Shown: one piece after another, positions 24,618-26,673 of the stretch
Layout of the letters: the number at the start of each line of letters is the position of its first letter
Numbering within the stretch: the first letter of the stretch is position 1
Origin: JBEEJZ01 sp046046915
GTDB taxonomy: Bacteria; Pseudomonadota; Gammaproteobacteria; Burkholderiales; Burkholderiaceae_C
Reading direction: 5' to 3'
Length of the DNA stretch: 26,673 nt
Assembly (NCBI GenBank): GCA_046046915.1
Contig: JBJOIT010000040.1
Location: 1 to 26,673, forward strand
Notes under the pieces: generated by a model
Seen by the model: only the letters and a program-made list of their open reading frames with translations
Told to the model about the DNA's origin: nothing
Databases searched by the model: none
Position numbers and translations under genes: made by a program

Positions 24618-25705
24618 ATCGCCTGTGCCAGCGGCTGCTCGCCTGCCTGCTGGCATGGGCTGCGGTGTCAGCCGCCCATGCTCATCTGGTGGTGGCGCAG
24701 CACGGAACGCTAAACATCGTGGGCAATGGGGCCTACATGGTGCTGTCGCTTCCAGTATCGGCCTTGACCGGCTTCGATGACGACCACGACGGCCTGCTAT
24801 CAACAAATGAACTGCGTGCTCATGGCGCAAGCATCGAGGCGCAAATCAAGCAGGGCGTGGCACTGGAAAGCGACCAGGGGCACAGTGAACTTGAAGGCGT
24901 CATGCTCAACACGGCACCGCCTGACAGTACCCCCTCTGCGCCATCTACTCACTTGGTGGTGTTGGGACGCTTTTCTCTTTCAGCGCAGGCCGCTGAACTC
25001 AAGCTTTCATTGCGCTTGTTTGGCATACGCGCAGCGGAGCAAACAGAGCACATCTCGGTCACGCGGGGTGCCCAATCTCAGCTCATCACGCTGACACCGG
25101 AGCACCCGCAGGGGGCTGTGTTGCCCTCGGTCTGGGTCACCTTTTCTGAGCAAGTCCGGCTCGGCGCGTTCCATGTGCTGTCGGGTGCGGATCACCTGCT
25201 GTTTTTGCTGGTGGTGCTGGCTGCGGCATGGAACCTGCGCCAGGTGGTGCTGGCTCTCACTTGCTTCACAGCGGGTCACGCCATGACGCTGGTGGCCTGT
25301 GTGTGGTACGGCTTGACGGTGCCGTCCAGCCTGGTCGAACCCGCCATTGCCGCGACCATCGTGGGCATGGCTGTGTTTGACCGCTGGTCGGCGCATCGCC
25401 GCTTAAAGCATCCGCTGTCTATCCGACTGAGCCTGGTCTTCGCTTGCGCCTTGATTCACGGGCTGGGTCTCGCCGGTGCCTTCAGCGACTTGGGCCTAAA
25501 TGGCCTAGGCCGGGTCTTGAGCTTGGCAGGCTTCAATGCTGGCATTGAACTGGGGCAGATTGCCCTGGCTTTATTTGCTGCACTGGTGATGCATGGCATA
25601 CGTCAAGTGAGCGGGCTTGCGGGCCTCGTCAAAGCTACCCGCCTGGCCTCCTATGGCTCGATCGCTTTGGGCGCCTTCTGGTTTCTCCAGAGGGCCATGG
25701 GGTGA
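24614..25705 (+). CDS. HupE/UreJ-family membrane protein with periplasmic EF-hand loop
   Basis: A 363-residue protein: signal peptide (1-23, AHA-H), a periplasmic domain (24-about 180), then about six or seven membrane helices. The periplasmic part carries a canonical 12-residue EF-hand loop, DDDHDGLLSTNE, at 55-66 (ligands D55, D57, D59, E66, with G60 and L62). The membrane part has the HupE/UreJ_2 blocks: HVLSGADHLLFLL (H187, D193, H194), CFTAGHAMTL (H222), VEPAIAATIVG (E242), IHGLGLAGAF (H282), and FNAGIELGQIAL (E312, Q315). Some relatives are proposed nickel or cobalt permeases or hydrogenase/urease accessory proteins; no hydrogenase or urease genes are here, so that role is doubtful. The GTG start overlaps the YHYH gene stop by 4 bases. 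Confidence 0.85.
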   Translation: MNRLCQRLLACLLAWAAVSAAHAHLVVAQHGTLNIVGNGAYMVLSLPVSALTGFDDDHDGLLSTNELRAHGASIEAQIKQGVALESDQGHSELEGVMLNTAPPDSTPSAPSTHLVVLGRFSLSAQAAELKLSLRLFGIRAAEQTEHISVTRGAQSQLITLTPEHPQGAVLPSVWVTFSEQVRLGAFHVLSGADHLLFLLVVLAAAWNLRQVVLALTCFTAGHAMTLVACVWYGLTVPSSLVEPAIAATIVGMAVFDRWSAHRRLKHPLSIRLSLVFACALIHGLGLAGAFSDLGLNGLGRVLSLAGFNAGIELGQIALALFAALVMHGIRQVSGLAGLVKATRLASYGSIALGAFWFLQRAMG

Positions 25706-25777
25706 ACAACCCCCAAGACGAGCCATCCCTATAGGCGCACTTTTTTTGACCTCTTCTATTCACTCCTTGACACCACC

Positions 25778-26578
25778 ATGCCTCATTACCCATCCAAGAA
25801 CACCTCACTTTTTCTTATTGCCTTCAGCTTTGCATCGCTGGCTACTGCTCAGTCTTCAGACGAGGGGGATTTCACAGGACCCGATCCCGCCAGAGAAGGT
25901 GGAAGAGTGAGCCTCTCGGTCTCCACCAATGCAGACAATTCAGACAGTGATAGACCAAGGGCTTCCGTCATGCCCGCGCTTGAATACCAATGGGCCAATG
26001 GCTGGTTTGCAGGAACTAACCGTGGCGTGGGCTACAACTTTTCCAAGGATCGGGCCCTGCAATATGGCCTAGGCTTGGGCCTGGACTTGGGTCGAAAGGA
26101 AAGCGCCACGGGTGCCCTTGCCGGCATGGGCAGCATCGCTTCCAAGGTGGAATATGGCGCGTTCTTGAATTACGAGCCAGTCCGCAATTTGCGTCTCTCT
26201 TCGGTGCTGCGATACGGGTCTGGCGATGCAGGGGAGGGCGCGACCGCCAACTTCGGCGCGAATTACACCCTAGACATCGCACCCAAGTGGCGTCTGGATT
26301 GGGGGGTGTCCACCACCTGGGCCAATTCGCAATACATGCAGTCGTACTTTGGCGTGAGCGCAGCGCAGTCACAACAGAGTGGGCACGCGGCGTATACACC
26401 CGCTGCCGGCATACGCGATGTGGGCACAAGCGTGAATCTGAGCTACCAGCTCACGCCAAACATTTCTGTCACCGGTGGGCTGAAGGCCAGCAGTTTGGTC
26501 GGCGATGCAAGGAATAGCCCCATCGTCACGAGCCCACAAAGTGTTTCTGGCAGCTTGTCGCTTGGCTACGCATTTTGA
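25778..26578 (+). CDS. MipA/OmpV-family outer-membrane protein
   Basis: A 266-residue beta-barrel-type protein with a signal peptide cleaved near ATA-QSS (residue 24). It has alternating amphipathic strands (ALEYQWANGWFAGTNRGVGYNF; LRYGSGDAGEGATANFGANYTL; DVGTSVNLSYQLTPNISVTGG) and ends in aromatic F (LGYAF), the usual BAM assembly signal. The family includes MltA-interacting MipA and Vibrio OmpV; roles range from murein-enzyme scaffolding to small-molecule passage, and several members sit beside two-component systems. It follows the HupE/UreJ-like gene by 72 bases on the same strand; I see no clear Shine-Dalgarno or terminator in that gap, so cotranscription with the envelope module is possible. 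GC looks somewhat lower than in the left part of the window. Confidence 0.85.
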   Translation: MPHYPSKNTSLFLIAFSFASLATAQSSDEGDFTGPDPAREGGRVSLSVSTNADNSDSDRPRASVMPALEYQWANGWFAGTNRGVGYNFSKDRALQYGLGLGLDLGRKESATGALAGMGSIASKVEYGAFLNYEPVRNLRLSSVLRYGSGDAGEGATANFGANYTLDIAPKWRLDWGVSTTWANSQYMQSYFGVSAAQSQQSGHAAYTPAAGIRDVGTSVNLSYQLTPNISVTGGLKASSLVGDARNSPIVTSPQSVSGSLSLGYAF

Positions 26579-26647
26579 GTTGCGCCGAACGCGCCTTTCT
26601 GACCAAGATGGGCAATTTTTCCCATGGTTCTCCCCAGCTGGTCATAA

Positions 26648-26673
26648 AAAAAACGACCCGAAGGTCGTTTTTT
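26648..26673. terminator. Bidirectional rho-independent terminator
   Basis: AAAAAACGACC (26648-26658), loop CGAA, GGTCGTTTTTT (26663-26673): an 11-bp perfect stem with a GC core, flanked by A-run and T-run, 70 bases after the MipA/OmpV stop. It can end transcription from either side; the T-run may continue beyond the window. Confidence 0.9.

Noticed and set aside
25706..25777. Terminator between the HupE/UreJ-like and MipA/OmpV genes (CCTATAGG followed by seven T)
   Set aside because: The palindrome has no loop and no usable GC stem before the T-run, so a hairpin terminator is not supported.
26603..26632. ATGGG/CCCAT repeat after the MipA/OmpV gene as a terminator
   Set aside because: A 5-bp stem with T-run inside the loop, not after the stem; the real terminator is at 26648-26673.

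Overview
The window is about 26.7 kb of GC-rich bacterial chromosome. Gene content and order suggest a betaproteobacterium of the Burkholderiales, most likely a Comamonadaceae member. The signs are smc-zipA-ligA in a row, map-glnD, a long single-chain PurL, and dense short-gap genes with high third-position GC. This is a judgement from protein families and codon bias, not from a database search. I see no rRNA, tRNA, CRISPR array, insertion sequence or phage gene, and no gene-free stretch over 300 bases.

Left part (1-6306, + strand): the 3' part of smc, then zipA, ligA and def, tightly packed (ligA and def overlap by one base). smc is split by an apparent one-base deletion in a G run near 1866-1868, so the hinge/coiled-coil half and the C-terminal ATPase half lie in different frames. 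Next (6339-11011, - strand): glnD (PII uridylyltransferase), map (methionine aminopeptidase) and a secreted cyanophycinase-like S51 peptidase. Divergent from these is purL (11230-15288, +). It converges on a P-type ATPase (15295-17970, -) that carries the full set of SERCA-type Ca2+-ligand residues I could check. Divergent from the ATPase is a lipoprotein with seven FG-GAP/VCBS-type calcium-loop repeats (18105-19394, +), followed by a DUF1624/HGSNAT-like membrane acyltransferase.

Right part (20230-26578) is the accessory, most interesting region. A BaeS/BaeR-type envelope-stress two-component system and an ArgO/LysE-type exporter read leftward. Reading rightward from the shared 137-bp promoter region are a small four-cysteine secreted protein, a YHYH-domain lipoprotein, a HupE/UreJ-family membrane protein with a canonical EF-hand loop in its periplasmic part (start codon overlapping the YHYH stop), and a MipA/OmpV-type outer-membrane protein. 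The shared promoter region holds two 11-bp direct repeats, one of which resembles the BaeR box of enteric bacteria. I propose that BaeSR here controls an uncharacterised cell-envelope module of secreted, lipoprotein, inner-membrane and outer-membrane parts. The component families are recognisable; the joint function is inference. A strong bidirectional terminator lies at the right edge.
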